A stretch of DNA of 31,253 nt from contig UQXF01000028.1 of assembly GCA_900544905.1 (NCBI GenBank), positions 1 to 31,253 on the forward strand, given 5' to 3'. The notes beneath the pieces were generated by a model, which searched no databases, was not told where the DNA came from, and saw nothing but the letters and a program-made list of their open reading frames with translations. This document shows, in pieces, positions 1 to 9,900 of the stretch (the stretch's first letter is position 1; each line of letters starts with the position of its first letter). This stretch comes from an uncultured Clostridium sp. GTDB lineage: Bacteria; Bacillota; Clostridia; Lachnospirales; Lachnospiraceae. The translations under genes were made by a program, and so were the position numbers.

Positions 1-67
1 TAATAATGATACTGGCAAAATCAGGGGAATGTGGATAAAACTGCGGAAACTCAAGTATAAAAATCTA

Positions 68-96
68 TTGACATGTTCTAAAAAAGTAGGTATATT
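68..96 (+). promoter_or_regulatory. SigA-type promoter of the secretion locus
   Basis: TTGACA at 68-73 is followed after exactly 17 bases by TATATT at 91-96. The first start codon lies about 50 bases downstream. The preceding 67 bases show no gene. This is the only strong vegetative-type promoter I see before the long run of closely spaced plus-strand genes up to 20316, so it probably drives at least the protease-phosphatase-kinase group. No binding sites for a regulator are evident beside it. Confidence 0.75.
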
Positions 97-146
97 ATAA
101 TTTATATTAAACTATACGCTAAAATTATGGTGGGAAGGTAGTGCAA

Positions 147-1796
147 ATGAAGAGGATAAAGACATATGTGTTAGTAGTGATAATGGTATTGTGTATTGGA
201 AAGATTGCCAGTGCGGAAGGAGCATGTCTGGAAAACAACAAAAACAGTGTGGTTCAGGTTGTTATGACCTACACGGGTCAGGATGGAAAGAGGTATACAG
301 TACAGAGTGGAAGTGGGGTTGTGCTTAACAGCAATACTGTTTTGACAAATTATCATGTTGTACATATGACAGAATCGAATATTAAGAAAGCAGTTAAATA
401 TATCACGAAGCAGGGCAGTACGGCGGATATCAGCAGTGATGAAAATATGCAAATTGCAATTGTAAAGCAGGATGATGTTTTAATTACAGCTAGCATTGCA
501 CAGGAAAGCAAGGATAACGATTTTGCAATTCTTAATCTGGAGGAGGAGACAGACCGTCCTGCAGTTGTTATGTGTAAAGAGGATGTAACGGTAGTGGCAC
601 AGACAGTTTTTGCAGCAGGATATCCCACAACGAAGCCATTTAGTAAAGAGGGAGCGGTATTCTTCAAGCCAACGGATATTAATTTGGTTTCCGGTGTTGT
701 ATCGGAGGTCAATGACCAATCCGTTAAAATCAGTGGAATTATTTCCGGTGGAAATTCTGGTGGTGTCTTATTGGATGCAGTTTCCGGAGAAATGATTGGA
801 TTGCTTGTATATAGTAAGAAGGATGCAGAGAAAGAATGTTTTAAAGCAATTCCGGTTAATGCTATTAAACACCCATATCTGGATGGAATTACATACACGG
901 AGAATACAGTTGAACAACCGGAAGCAACGGAAGAGATGACAGAGGAACCGGAGGAAACAGTAACAGTAGACAAAGCTTCACTGGAAGAAACAATTCAGAA
1001 AGCTGTGAATCTGGACCAGTCGGCATACACGAAAGAGACTTATGATTTTATGATTACCTGGCTGACCCAGGCACAGTCTGTTAATGCAAAGGAAGATGCA
1101 ACACAGGATGAGGTAGATTTTGCTACTGATAATCTTCAGAAAAGTATGGGAAATCTTGTGGCAGAGAAAAAGATAAGCGGAGCTGTAATTGCATGTATTG
1201 TAATTGCAGCAATTGCAGTAAGCGCAGTAATTGTTTTGCTTATTGTGCTGCTTGTCCGAATGAATAAGCAAAAAAGGGAACAGAAAAAATTCACTGTGCT
1301 ACCGGAAAAGGAAGCTGCCCAGTTCAAACGTCCGGGTGCGGCATATCCTGCGGGACAACAGCAAGCCGCTTCGTCAGCTCAGTTTAGTGGGATGGCAGGT
1401 GCAGATAATGCAACCACGCTGCTTAATATGGCGGGTATGGATTCGGGTAATCCTACAAACAATGCAACGACTGTACTAAATGCTTCACCGGTTCCGCAGG
1501 TCAAAGCGTATCTGACCCGAAGAAAAAACGGTGATGTCAGGTGCATTGATGGAATTGAATTTGTGGTTGGAAAAGAAGAAGCTAAGGTGCATTTTTATAT
1601 TGGTGATAATGAGGCTGTTAGCAGATGCCATATGAAAATAATTAAAAGAGGAACCGGCTATGTTGTGAAGGACCTTGGCGCTACGAATTTTACATATCTG
1701 AATGGAGAATATATAGCACCGCAGGAAGAACGTCCGTTGAAAAACGGGGATATAATTATGGCAGCAGATGAGGAGTTTGTGTTTGAAATCAAATAG
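147..1796 (+). CDS. Membrane-anchored trypsin-like serine protease with cytoplasmic FHA domain
   Basis: A GTG at 141 would extend the frame by two codons, but GGGAAGG at 132-138 sits eight bases before ATG 147, which I prefer. Residues below count from the GTG. A signal peptide or anchor ends near residue 26. The trypsin-like domain has an intact triad: H72 (in NYHVVH), D127 (in DNDFAIL) and S206 (in GGNSGG). An acidic linker (257-276) leads to a FIVAR-like helical segment (277-340), a TM segment (345-374) and a cytoplasmic FHA domain (about 455-551) with SRCH at 494-497 and TYLNGE at 518-523. Between TM and FHA are two near-identical motifs, NATTLLN (423-429) and NATTVLN (441-447), which resemble phospho-Thr FHA ligands. 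The protease domain should face outward and the FHA inward. First gene of the locus; paralogue of the gene at 22617. Substrate unknown; it may play the part mycosins play in ESX systems (inference). Confidence 0.85.
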   Translation: MKRIKTYVLVVIMVLCIGKIASAEGACLENNKNSVVQVVMTYTGQDGKRYTVQSGSGVVLNSNTVLTNYHVVHMTESNIKKAVKYITKQGSTADISSDENMQIAIVKQDDVLITASIAQESKDNDFAILNLEEETDRPAVVMCKEDVTVVAQTVFAAGYPTTKPFSKEGAVFFKPTDINLVSGVVSEVNDQSVKISGIISGGNSGGVLLDAVSGEMIGLLVYSKKDAEKECFKAIPVNAIKHPYLDGITYTENTVEQPEATEEMTEEPEETVTVDKASLEETIQKAVNLDQSAYTKETYDFMITWLTQAQSVNAKEDATQDEVDFATDNLQKSMGNLVAEKKISGAVIACIVIAAIAVSAVIVLLIVLLVRMNKQKREQKKFTVLPEKEAAQFKRPGAAYPAGQQQAASSAQFSGMAGADNATTLLNMAGMDSGNPTNNATTVLNASPVPQVKAYLTRRKNGDVRCIDGIEFVVGKEEAKVHFYIGDNEAVSRCHMKIIKRGTGYVVKDLGATNFTYLNGEYIAPQEERPLKNGDIIMAADEEFVFEIK

Positions 1797-1825
1797 GGAG
1801 AATAGCGGTAAGACAGGAGAGGGAA

Positions 1826-2593
1826 ATGGAATTTATATCTGGTATCTATTCAGACATTGGCAATGTGAAAGAGGTTAATCAGGATGCAGCTCTGGTTCGG
1901 CAGGCTGAGACGGAGAAGGGTAAGGTATTATTTGCAGTTGTATGTGACGGAATGGGAGGCTTGCAGAAGGGAGAGCTGGCCAGTGCGACAGTAATTGTTA
2001 AAATGTCAGAGTGGTTTGAAAATAGGTTTCCGGATTTACTGTATCGTAATTTTACGCCTGCCGCCATTAAAGAGAGTTGGACGCAATTGCTGGTTCAATT
2101 GGATAGACAGATAAGTGCATATGGAAATACCCAGGGAATTCAATTAGGAACAACAATAACAGCATTACTGCTTGTTAATGATGCATATTATATTTGTAAT
2201 GTGGGGGATTCCAGAATCTATTATCTTAATGAAGAAATTCGACAGGTGACAAGAGACCAGTCTTATGTTCAAAGAGAAATTGATATGGGAAGGATGACAG
2301 AGGAAGAAGCGCTTCTCAGTGAGCAGCGCAGTGTATTATTACAGTGTATTGGTGTCGGAGCAGGTGTAATACCTGATTTTTATGTAGGAGAATATGCCCC
2401 ATCTACTGCCTTTCTCTTATGCTCTGATGGATTTCGTCATGTAATATCCAGTCAGGAAATGTTAAATGAACTGCATCCACAGGATTTGGGTGATGAGAAT
2501 GATATTATAGCAAAATTAAAAAAAATGGCTAATGTAGCAAAATTGCGCCGGGAGGATGATAATATTACGGCGGTTCTGATTCATATAATATAG
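1826..2593 (+). CDS. PP2C-family Ser/Thr protein phosphatase
   Basis: This 255-aa cytoplasmic protein carries the full set of PP2C metal-binding motifs: NQDA near residue 18-21, CDGMGG at 40-45, GTT at 108-110, GDSR at 127-130, CSDG at 199-202 and DDN at 244-246. Its length matches the PrpC/Stp1 type found beside bacterial Hanks kinases. Metal-dependent removal of phosphate from Ser/Thr is the family activity. It lies nine bases before the kinase gene and shares its transcript, so it is the likely antagonist of that kinase and acts on the phospho-Thr sites read by the FHA proteins of this locus. AGGAGAGGG at 1815-1823 precedes the ATG. There is no membrane segment. Confidence 0.93.
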   Translation: MEFISGIYSDIGNVKEVNQDAALVRQAETEKGKVLFAVVCDGMGGLQKGELASATVIVKMSEWFENRFPDLLYRNFTPAAIKESWTQLLVQLDRQISAYGNTQGIQLGTTITALLLVNDAYYICNVGDSRIYYLNEEIRQVTRDQSYVQREIDMGRMTEEEALLSEQRSVLLQCIGVGAGVIPDFYVGEYAPSTAFLLCSDGFRHVISSQEMLNELHPQDLGDENDIIAKLKKMANVAKLRREDDNITAVLIHII

Positions 2594-2602
2594 GGGGGAT
2601 TT

Positions 2603-4300
2603 ATGCTGGAGATAGGTTCTGTTATAGACGGAAAATATAAGATTTTAAATAAAATTGGCCAGGGAGGCATGAGTACAGTATATCTTGCAATGAATGAAAG
2701 AGCCAATAAACCATGGGCAGTGAAAGAGGTGCGTAAGGATGGAGCTGCAGATTTTGAAGTAATTAAACAAAGCCAGATTATGGAAACAAATCTGTTAAAA
2801 AAGTTAGACCATCCGAATCTTCCCAGTATTGTTGATGTTATTGACCAGAAGGACTGTTTTCTGATTGTAATGGATTATATAGAGGGTAAGCCCTTAAGTG
2901 ATGCTTTAAAGGAGCAGAACAGTCTTCCCTGTGAAGATGTAATTGAATGGGCGAAACAGCTGTGTGATGTGTTGGAATATCTCCATACAAGAAAACCACC
3001 GATTATTTACAGGGATATGAAACCATCTAATGTTATGCTGCAGCCGGATGGTACGGTAAAGCTGATTGATTTTGGCATTGCAAGGGAATTTAAAGAAAAA
3101 AAGATTCAGGATACCACCTGCCTTGGCACACGCGGATATGCGGCACCGGAACAGTTTGGAGGGCAGGGACAGACAGACGCCAGAACGGATATATATTGTC
3201 TGGGAGCAACCATTTATCATTTGGTAACAGGACACAATCCCAGTGAACCACCCTATGAAATGTATCCTATCCGTCATTGGAATCCTGCATTTTCTTCCGG
3301 TTTGGAGAAAATAATTCTGAAATGTACACAGCGTAATCCTGATGACCGTTACCAGTCCTGTGCGGAATTGCTGTATGCGTTAGACCATTATGAGGAAGAG
3401 GATGAAGGTTATAAGAAAATACAAAATGCAAAATGGAATGCATTTTTGGTAACGGTAATTATGTCTGCAGTTATGCTGGTATGCTCCCTGTTTTGTTATG
3501 TGGGAAAGAATAAAAAAACACTAAATGAATATGAACAGTATCTTTCGGAAGCTTCGGCAACCTTTGATGCACAGGACAGGTATCCCTACTATGAGGAAGC
3601 GATAAAGCTTTCGCCAATAAAGGGAGAAGCATATCTGGATATGATTGATACCATGCTTGAGGATGGAGTGTTTTCGGAAACGGAAAGTGAGGAAATCCGT
3701 ACAATCATACCCAATCATGAGGGAGAATTAAAGAATAATATAGAGAGCTATGTTAATGTGTCCTACAAGCTGGGAATCATGTATTTCTACTATTCGGAAA
3801 GTGGAGATGTGGATGTTAAAAATGCCTCTAAATGGCTTCAGATTGCTGCCGGAGAGAGTGAGGAAGGACCAGAAAAAGAAACAGTCAGTGAAATTCTGGG
3901 AGAAAAGCAGGCTTTCCGGGCGGAGAGCCTGTATAAGATTCTTGGTTACTACAGGGATTTGGATGCGGTTAGCAGGGAGGGTGACAGTAAAGCAGATTAT
4001 TCCCGGCTATGGGAGGATTTATCTGCTGTTATAACAGAGGATATTGCAGCGGAGGACAACAATGTGACTGCGCTGGTAATGTATAATTTTCTGGCAAACC
4101 AGATTGTGAAACGGGCAGAGGATTTTAAAAATGCAGGAGTCTCCGCATCGGAAATTACATCCAAGCTGGATATGATTAAGAATGTTCAAAAGCCTGGAGA
4201 GGATAATCAATATGAGCTGGAGCTGTACAATAAGTTGACAGGAAACCTTTTGCTGGCAAAAAAGGATGTGGAAATTGCTTATGGCTTGGAAAATGAATAG
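2603..4300 (+). CDS. Transmembrane Hanks-type Ser/Thr kinase with extracellular helical domain
   Basis: A 565-aa protein. Residues 11-262 form a protein kinase: Gly loop GQGGMS (19-24), Lys41 in AVKEV, Glu61 of helix C, YRDMKPSN (136-143, Tyr replacing the usual His of HRD), DFG 156-158, APE 181-183 and the TDIYCLG helix. All catalytic residues are present, so it should be active. The activation segment carries Thr171-Thr172 followed by Cys-Leu, plausible autophosphorylation sites. One TM segment lies at 281-300. The remaining 265 residues are helical, TPR/Sel1-like, and should be outside. There are no PASTA repeats, which separates it from PrkC/PknB. Kinase fold, single TM and outer helical domain is also the layout of EssB/YukC, the T7SSb pseudokinase, so this could be a catalytically intact functional counterpart (inference). 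GGGGGGAT overlaps the upstream stop and acts as ribosome binding site. Confidence 0.92.
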   Translation: MLEIGSVIDGKYKILNKIGQGGMSTVYLAMNERANKPWAVKEVRKDGAADFEVIKQSQIMETNLLKKLDHPNLPSIVDVIDQKDCFLIVMDYIEGKPLSDALKEQNSLPCEDVIEWAKQLCDVLEYLHTRKPPIIYRDMKPSNVMLQPDGTVKLIDFGIAREFKEKKIQDTTCLGTRGYAAPEQFGGQGQTDARTDIYCLGATIYHLVTGHNPSEPPYEMYPIRHWNPAFSSGLEKIILKCTQRNPDDRYQSCAELLYALDHYEEEDEGYKKIQNAKWNAFLVTVIMSAVMLVCSLFCYVGKNKKTLNEYEQYLSEASATFDAQDRYPYYEEAIKLSPIKGEAYLDMIDTMLEDGVFSETESEEIRTIIPNHEGELKNNIESYVNVSYKLGIMYFYYSESGDVDVKNASKWLQIAAGESEEGPEKETVSEILGEKQAFRAESLYKILGYYRDLDAVSREGDSKADYSRLWEDLSAVITEDIAAEDNNVTALVMYNFLANQIVKRAEDFKNAGVSASEITSKLDMIKNVQKPGEDNQYELELYNKLTGNLLLAKKDVEIAYGLENE

Positions 4301-4328
4301 GGGATAAAGTGAGGGGATAGGAAAAAAG

Positions 4329-4844
4329 ATGACGTCGGATACATATAATATATTATTCATAGTATTTTTAATAATAGGAATTCTGCTTGCTGTGCTGGCG
4401 GCAGCACTCTTTTTTGTGTTTGATATCCGTAAAATTGTAAGTGTAAAGACAGGCATGGCTATGCGGAAAAGTGTAAAGGAATTAAATGAAATTAACAAAA
4501 AAGAGGATAACAGGAACAGAAAGCGGTATAAAGGGCGTGCTGTTCATATGCATAGAAATGAAAGAGAAAAAAAATTATCAGGAGATGGGAAGGAGGAAGT
4601 GTATCAGCAAGCAAAGGATGAAACGCTGGAGATTGGACTGCAAAAGAAAGAGACGACTGTGTTAAGGAGGGATAAAAATGAGATAACGGCAGAATCTCAG
4701 GTCACGGCAATTCTAGATAGCCGTTTAGAAAAACAGGAAATAGAGGAAACACAAATTACTGAGCAGTCAGACCAGCCAGTTGGCTTGTTTCATATTACGG
4801 AAACAAAGATAGTTATATTCTCAAGTGAAATTATCGCAGAGTAA
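4329..4844 (+). CDS. Small single-TM protein with candidate FHA-ligand motifs
   Basis: I do not recognise the family. The 171-aa protein begins with a TM segment (residues 8-31) followed by a charged, probably cytoplasmic tail rich in Lys and Glu. The tail contains KETTVL (107-112) and VTAIL (125-129), both placing Leu three residues after a Thr, as FHA domains often prefer after phospho-Thr. ETTVL resembles NATTVL in the protease at the start of the locus. The last 20 residues turn hydrophobic and beta-like. It follows the kinase by 28 bases, so it may be a kinase substrate that recruits FHA proteins such as EssC to the membrane (inference). Confidence 0.7.
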   Translation: MTSDTYNILFIVFLIIGILLAVLAAALFFVFDIRKIVSVKTGMAMRKSVKELNEINKKEDNRNRKRYKGRAVHMHRNEREKKLSGDGKEEVYQQAKDETLEIGLQKKETTVLRRDKNEITAESQVTAILDSRLEKQEIEETQITEQSDQPVGLFHITETKIVIFSSEIIAE

Positions 4845-4859
4845 GGAGATATAAGAACT

Positions 4860-4878
4860 GTTTATATAAAGTATAAAC
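4860..4878. repeat. Short inverted repeat before the DUF6273/LRR gene
   Basis: GTTTATA (4860-4866) and TATAAAC (4872-4878) form a perfect 7-bp inverted repeat with a 5-base spacer, in the 97-base gap between two genes. It has no T-tract and is AT-rich, so it is a weak terminator candidate. It could be an operator or a chance palindrome. No convincing promoter hexamer pair accompanies it. Confidence 0.3.
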
Positions 4879-4941
4879 TAAAAAAGAGAACAATATACAT
4901 AAAGCTATAACTATTATTAAGTAATGGAGGAGGAAATGTAA

Positions 4942-6972
4942 ATGAAGAAAAGAAATCGATTGAAAAAGATATTAAGATGTAGTTATACAGTATTATTTTT
5001 AACGGTTCTAATGGTAAACAAAGTTTATGCAGTAAATAATTCTGACCTGGCAAACCCAAAGAGAGTTGAATCAACCCATTGTAATGTAAATAATCGTAGA
5101 GGAACTCATACAACAGAATTTCATTATGTATATTTTGGAATGTATCCACAAAGGGAAATAAGTGGAGATGAAATAACAGATGCCATTCGTAACGCAGCCT
5201 ATGATTCCAATGGAGATGCAGTGGTGAACGGTAAGAAATATCGTAGATTGACATGGGAAACTACAACAACATATGGGTCAATTAATGAAAAATCAAAAGA
5301 AACACACTGGGACCCCTATGCAGAAAACGGATATCGTTATTTTCTTTATGAACCTATTAGATGGAAAATACTTAACAACGATGGCAAAAAACTGTTGCTG
5401 TTTTCGGATCAAGCTCTGGATTTGGAAGTAATGAATTTTGCTTCTGAAATGAAGGGTGTTTCATATGAAAATTCTGGTTTAAGAAAATGGCTGAATTATG
5501 ATGGAAAGACAGATTTAAAGTTATCTTATCCCTCATATAAAAGTAAAGGGTTTATGTATTTTGCTTTTGATTCGTCCCAGCTAAGCAGGATACTTACAAC
5601 ACATTTGGAAGAAGGTCAAAATCCTGGATTTGAAACAACCCCGGGGAATGCAACAGATGATAAAATTTTTTTGTTAAGCTATGAAGAAATGACAAACCCA
5701 GAATATGGATTTTGTAATACAATCTGGGAGGAAGGTAGATATTATTCCTGTACCGCATGGGATATAAAATTGACCGAATTTGCACATGCGTTGGGAACCT
5801 GGAACCATACGGGAATAGACTATTGGATACGAACCAGAGGAAAGAATCCGAATTATTTTATGTGTTGTATGACTGTAGAAGATTATAGTGCAGAGCTCAA
5901 TGCCATGGGACATTATGTAGGACAGGACAATATAGGGGTTGCTCCGGCACTAAATGCTTCATATAAATTATCAGACTGTATTAAAGTGACATTTGAAACG
6001 AATGGTGCAGGAACAGTGGAAAATCAGATTCTTTTGGGTGACGGTTATGCAAAGGAGCCTGTTGCATTGCAGAAGAAGAATTATGCGTTTACCGGTTGGT
6101 ATTTAGATGCTGCATGTACAAAAAAATATGATTTTAATTACAAGTTAACAACTGATACTACGCTTTATGCGGGATGGAAACCATGTATTACAGTAACATT
6201 TGATACAAATGGGGCAACGCAGATAGCAGCACAGAGTATTGTGACAGGAACAATCCCGAAAAAACCTGCAAATCCGGTAAAAACAGATTATGTATTTACT
6301 GGCTGGTATTTAGATAAAGGGTGTACGAAACCATATAATTTTGACCAAGCCATGGAATCTAATACAACACTTTATGCAGGCTGGAAAGTACGGGATTTAA
6401 AATTGAATGAAAAAATAAAAAATAAAGGAGCTACATATCAGGTAATAAATTCATCATCAAAAAGTGTACAGTATTACAGTCCATCAAAGAAGTCTGTTAC
6501 AACTGTGACGATTCCGGCAACTGTTTCATTTAATGGGGTAAAATATAAAGTCACATCTATTCGGAAAAATGCATTTAAGAATTGTAAAAAACTGAAAAAG
6601 GTAGTTATTGGAAAAAATATAACTACGATTTCCAGTAATTCTTTTTACGGATGTAAAAAATTAACGACAGTTGCATTTAAAGGAAATAATCTTAAGACCA
6701 TTGGTGAAGGCGCTTTTCGGAACTGTACCTCTCTTAAAAAAATTACAATTCCTAAGGCGGTTACGACCATTGGAAAGAATGCTTTCCGGAATTGTAAGAA
6801 ATTAAATAAAATTACAATAAAAAGTACAACACTTAAAAAAGTTGGTTCAAAAGCATTTACAAATATAAATAAAAAAGCAAAATTTATTGTGCCTAAAAAG
6901 AAAATAAAACGATATAAAAAGCTTTTGACAAAGAAAACCGGTTATCGTTCAAGTATGACGATAAAGAAGTAA
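4942..6972 (+). CDS. Secreted DUF6273 / InlB-repeat / BspA-type LRR protein
   Basis: GGAGGAGG at 4926-4933 fixes ATG 4942. The 676-aa product has a Sec signal peptide (positively charged start, hydrophobic core 14-24, cleavage near VYA at 28-30). Residues about 60-340 resemble the DUF6273 module of Firmicute surface proteins (YVYFGMYPQ at 62-70, PIRWKIL at 138-144, GLRKWLN at 179-185, YWIRTRG at 294-300). Two InlB B-repeats follow at 347-413 and 416-482, each with a TF(D/E)TNGA start and GWYLD and TLYAGWK motifs. Residues 495-640 are BspA-like leucine-rich repeats with recurring NAFKNCKKL-type units. The C-terminus is very Lys-rich; there is no LPXTG motif or TM anchor. It may be an adhesin or a wall-associated partner of the system. 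Its link to type VII export is by position only. Confidence 0.8.
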   Translation: MKKRNRLKKILRCSYTVLFLTVLMVNKVYAVNNSDLANPKRVESTHCNVNNRRGTHTTEFHYVYFGMYPQREISGDEITDAIRNAAYDSNGDAVVNGKKYRRLTWETTTTYGSINEKSKETHWDPYAENGYRYFLYEPIRWKILNNDGKKLLLFSDQALDLEVMNFASEMKGVSYENSGLRKWLNYDGKTDLKLSYPSYKSKGFMYFAFDSSQLSRILTTHLEEGQNPGFETTPGNATDDKIFLLSYEEMTNPEYGFCNTIWEEGRYYSCTAWDIKLTEFAHALGTWNHTGIDYWIRTRGKNPNYFMCCMTVEDYSAELNAMGHYVGQDNIGVAPALNASYKLSDCIKVTFETNGAGTVENQILLGDGYAKEPVALQKKNYAFTGWYLDAACTKKYDFNYKLTTDTTLYAGWKPCITVTFDTNGATQIAAQSIVTGTIPKKPANPVKTDYVFTGWYLDKGCTKPYNFDQAMESNTTLYAGWKVRDLKLNEKIKNKGATYQVINSSSKSVQYYSPSKKSVTTVTIPATVSFNGVKYKVTSIRKNAFKNCKKLKKVVIGKNITTISSNSFYGCKKLTTVAFKGNNLKTIGEGAFRNCTSLKKITIPKAVTTIGKNAFRNCKKLNKITIKSTTLKKVGSKAFTNINKKAKFIVPKKKIKRYKKLLTKKTGYRSSMTIKK

Positions 6973-6994
6973 CAGAAGAGAAAGGATTAAAACA

Positions 6995-9900
6995 ATGGCA
7001 TATACTACAACTGGGAAGAAAATATTGGCATTTGTTTTGATAATATGCTTGACGTTATGTAATGCCAATATTCCAGCATCAGCATCAGGTACAGAAGAAA
7101 AAATTGTAGAATACACGTTTCAGTGTAAAGTTGAGGGCACAAATGAAAAGCTAACAAATTTTGAGGTTACATTGGAAGATTCTTCCGGAAAAGTAATAGA
7201 TTCCACTTCAAAGGAGTATGAATTAATTGTTGGAGAGAAATATAAGTATACGATAAAGATGGACGGAATTCAGGATTTTTCGGAGGAATTTGAAGCAGAA
7301 GAGAAGGAGGGAGGTAGTTTTGAAAAGGTAGTAGAAATTCCTTCGGCAAATTTAATATCCCTAATGGAAAATAAAAAGTGCTATGTTGGTGAAACTGTAT
7401 CAATAAACGATAAATGGAAGGAACTTCCATGGAAATGGGAATCTTCTTCGGAACAGGTTGCAACTGTCAAAGATGGCGAGGTAACAGGGGTTAAACCGGG
7501 AACAGCCACTATAACAAGAAGTTACAAGGGGATTAAGCATCAGGCAGAGGTGACAGTGGAAGAGTATGTTAAACCTTTGTTTACAATTGATGGAGTAAAG
7601 CTGGAAGATATTACTGAATTAAAAAAAGATGCTACAGTAAAATTAAAATGTACCAATTATAATCAATTAAGCAATGATACGGATAAGTGGCAGATTTCTA
7701 TATCTGGAGGAGCAGCTACAGAGCTGACAAATGAGGAATATTCTGTTACATGTTCTGGAGATAAACTATCTTTCACTTGTCAGCTTGGGAGCCGTACCGA
7801 GGATTATACAATTAATATTTTTAAAGATTATGTTCTGAAAGCATATTTTCAGGATGAAGTTATTGAAAATGCTGTATTTACACCTGCAGCTAGCGACTTA
7901 AAGCCAGGTGTTGCTACAGAAGTCACAGTTACGGCAGAAGGATTTCAGGATATAACTGTAGATGTGACGCCAGTTTCGTATAAAAGGGAAATAGAAGTGC
8001 CTGTAGGCAAGATGCAGACACCAAAAATTAGTTATTCCGAAGATACCATTATTCAAGCGTATTGTGGAGGCAATATTGACTTAAATGCAATTGAAATTGA
8101 AGGTGACTTTTATAAATCATCGTTACCATGGAAGTGGTATTTTGATGGGAAACCGGTGGAAGGAACGAATATTAATCTTAACGAAGTTAAAGAAGGAGAG
8201 TATATAGTAAAATATGTTTACTGCGATGAAGAGAAGCAATATGAGGTCTCCAGTAATGAAATAACAGTTAAGGTTGATAAATTGAAATTAAAATTTGATT
8301 TTGATAATTGGGCTGCAAAAGGGAAACGGGAATATGATACTACTGATGAATTTGACTTGAAAATCCCCTTGTCTTCTTCTGATATTTCTTTAGCAGAACC
8401 AGCTGCAGGAAAAAAAGAGGATTATTCATGTTTGGAAAGTGGGGATTTAGAAATAAAAGTTAAGGTCGATAGTGCGGACGCAAGTACGGCTCCATATGCC
8501 AGATTGACGGTAGCAGATATTTCGGTGAGTTGTAATTCAGATATGTATGACCTTAGTTTAATTAAAGACGAGACAGTAGGAAAGGTAAAGAATAATAATG
8601 TTAACTTGACAATTGACTTTAAAGTCATGACAGTCACTAGATTTATGCCATATTTTGAATACCGTACAAAGCACTTTTCCTTTGATAAAACAAATGAAGC
8701 CGGAATATTTTTAAATGATAAAAATCATACGAATTTCACGAGTAAATTATTAGAAATGCTGGGAACGCCCAATATTATAGATAATGAAAATTGTAACTTT
8801 TCTAAAGTTCAATATGATGAAGTAAACAATGTCGCCAGTGTAAAGGACAAAAATGTGGAATATGTATTTGATGAGAATACTTATAGTAAAACGGATGATA
8901 AAAAAGTCACATTTACATATGGGTATACATATGAAATTTTGCATATTAAGAATATTTTAGACATTATTCAATTAAAGAATGTGTATGAAGGACCGGATGT
9001 GAAAGACAGCTTTTGGGTAAATGGGAAGGATAAGATTTCTGCCAGTTTGAAAGAATCCGATTACAATAATCCCGAAAGTGCTTATAATGGTGTATCTTTT
9101 AAGAAAATAGAAGTTACAAACTGGGAGGCTTTGGAGGAATACAATATTTCTGGAGAAGGTGGTTCTAAAGGACACAAGGCATTTGCTCCGTCTGGAGACA
9201 ACGAGGAATATTATGCAGTAATGTTTGATACGGAAAACTATGAAAAATGTTCTACTGTTGCTGCAATAATTCGTATTATTCCTAAGGAAGACGGGGATTT
9301 TAGCGGAAATTATCCGTGCCGAGTCCCAGACACTGATGATGAAGAGGGTTATCCGGTGATTACACTGTTTCGGGATAGCACAGCGGCAGAGGTTGAGTTT
9401 GAAGAAGAAGAAAATGAGGCAAAACTGAATAGAGCGAATGACAGTGATATTGTTGTAGGTGAAGTAAGCAGACCAGACAATATTAAATTTACGGTTAAGG
9501 ATAATGGTTCAGGAGTTAAGAGTGTTAAATGTGCCATTGTTTCATTGGATTTAAGCAGTAAATATTATGATAAACTAACTAAAACATATGTTCCGGCAGG
9601 AATTGCATTGGATAAATTGAAATATACAAATATGGATTTGCTGGAATCTGAAAATGAAAAATATACGATGAATGTTCCACCGTATGACGGAGAGTATGTT
9701 ATATGCGTAAAAACAAAAAACGGAAGCGGGATGGAAGAAACACATATATCAAATGGATTTTTCATTGATTCGGAACCACCGGAAATAACTGCTTCATTTA
9801 TAAAAGATAGAGAGGATAAAACAGAAGAAGATATAACAGAGAAGGTAATTAATGGCGAAGAGGTTTATAGCAGTGGGACTATCCGGGCGACAATCAAGAT

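Noticed and set aside
2603..4300. PrkC/PknB housekeeping kinase
   Set aside because: No PASTA repeats; the outer part is helical and the gene lies inside the secretion locus rather than in a cell-wall/translation cluster.
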